The notes beneath the pieces were generated by a model. The model searched no databases, had not been told where the DNA came from, and worked only from the letters and a program-made list of their open reading frames with translations. Source: Leisingera sp. S132 (GTDB lineage Bacteria; Pseudomonadota; Alphaproteobacteria; Rhodobacterales; Rhodobacteraceae). From it: DNA of 64,000 bases. The first letter of the stretch is position 1. Every line of letters starts with the position of its first letter. Where the stretch lies: assembly GCF_025144465.1 (NCBI RefSeq), contig NZ_CP083553.1:2726001-2790000 (forward strand). Reading direction: 5' to 3'. Of this stretch, positions 63,502-64,000 are shown piece by piece. Position numbers and translations under genes: made by a program.

Positions 63502-64000
63502 TCATAGCCGTTCCTTCATCCGGCGGAAAAACCGGTCGTCCCTCTGCCGCAAGATATAGGCGCAAACCTGTTTCGCAAGACCCGGATGGCCGCGGTCCAG
63601 TGCCAGATTGGCAAGCTCGCGCTGAAACCTGGGAAAGCCGTGCCGCTTGCGCAGCAAACGGTGGAAGCGGTGCGGCGTCAGGTCCCCGGCGATGGCGCCG
63701 CGGGCGACCTCCTGCAGCACGCCCATCTGCTGCAGCGAGGACCCCAGCCGGTGCCCCAGCAGCGGGCACCGCCAGAATGTCACATTGCCCCCTGTAAACC
63801 GGGCCGCATGGGCCGCATCCGGCGCCACGTAAGGATCGAACATGATATGCACGTCCCCTGCCCCGTGGCTGGCCTGCGCCGCGTCGCCGAAGGGGCCGGA
63901 GAAATCCCGGCCCCAAACCTTCTTGTAGCGCATCTCCCAGGGCACGAGGGACTTGTCGAGGGTGGACTGCGGGCTGATCGCAAACACGGTGGAGCCCGGC
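63502..64000 (-). CDS. hypothetical protein, 5' end outside the window
   Basis: The frame runs through the end of the window (PGSTVFAISPQ at the edge), so only the last 165 residues are seen. Recognisable features are few: KKVWGRDFSGPFGDAAQ, a FDPYVAP segment, and a basic C-terminal RQRDDRFFRRMKERL. It is upstream of the sulfotransferase-like gene on the same strand, 73 bases away. No family recognised. Confidence 0.55.
   Translation of the reverse strand, partial: PGSTVFAISPQSTLDKSLVPWEMRYKKVWGRDFSGPFGDAAQASHGAGDVHIMFDPYVAPDAAHAARFTGGNVTFWRCPLLGHRLGSSLQQMGVLQEVARGAIAGDLTPHRFHRLLRKRHGFPRFQRELANLALDRGHPGLAKQVCAYILRQRDDRFFRRMKERL

Overview
The window is about 64 kb of high-GC chromosome from an alphaproteobacterium of the order Rhodobacterales. 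Gene content and order point to a marine roseobacter close to Leisingera, Phaeobacter or Ruegeria: split rib cluster with nrdR, rpoD beside dnaG, soxBDAG, hom-glpX-recJ, SPOR protein-dac-tmk-holB-tatD, and a TRAP operon. The genus is inference. Most of the sequence is ordinary, densely packed core genome. One short stretch at about 43.6-46.8 kb is a scar of mobile DNA.

Layout. 0-8.8 kb: riboflavin genes (ribH, ribB, ribE, then ribD and nrdR) on the minus strand, with a plus-strand capsule cassette (kpsS, wza-like, kpsC) lying between ribE and ribD. 9-13 kb: small secreted proteins, including three tandem paralogues, and a DCC/DUF4166 pair. 13-17 kb: rpoD and dnaG. 17.1-22.6 kb: heterotetrameric sarcosine oxidase (soxBDAG). 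22.8-27.9 kb: glutamate dehydrogenase and a three-gene Tad-type pseudopilin/von Willebrand cluster. 28-33.9 kb: assorted enzymes and regulators, including a reductive-dehalogenase-like Fe-S protein and a pirin followed by 57-bp palindromic repeats. 34-38.9 kb: hom, glpX, recJ and tRNA-Glu. 39-43.5 kb: an operon for a CuA heme-copper enzyme whose gene order matches norSY-senC-orf1 (sNOR-type nitric oxide reductase), plus a formate/nitrite-type channel, facing a divergent NsrR gene. A 23-bp NsrR-like operator lies next to the first codon of the operon.

43.6-46.9 kb is the scar. The 3' part of a ccoP gene is cut by an IS3-family element. That element's transposase is itself broken by a 37-bp palindromic insertion. 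Next comes a large serine recombinase gene split by an IS5-family (IS903-like) element, ending against tRNA-Ser(TGA). Neither IS shows target-site duplications, which suggests IS-associated deletions that removed the rest of the cco operon and most of an integrated element. 47-53.6 kb returns to core genes: cell-wall enzymes, tmk, holB, tatD, a metallo-hydrolase and a transporter. 53.7-62.5 kb is a catabolic island: an Asp/Glu-racemase-family protein, GntR and LysR regulators, an enolase-superfamily enzyme, a D-amino-acid-oxidase-like flavoprotein, a TRAP transporter and a BASS-like carrier. The window ends in two minus-strand genes of unknown function.

The most interesting system is the NsrR-controlled heme-copper enzyme. 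Its subunit I keeps all six metal-binding histidines but has asparagine where oxygen reductases carry the cross-linked tyrosine. Automatic annotation would call it cytochrome c oxidase; context and active site argue for NO reduction.
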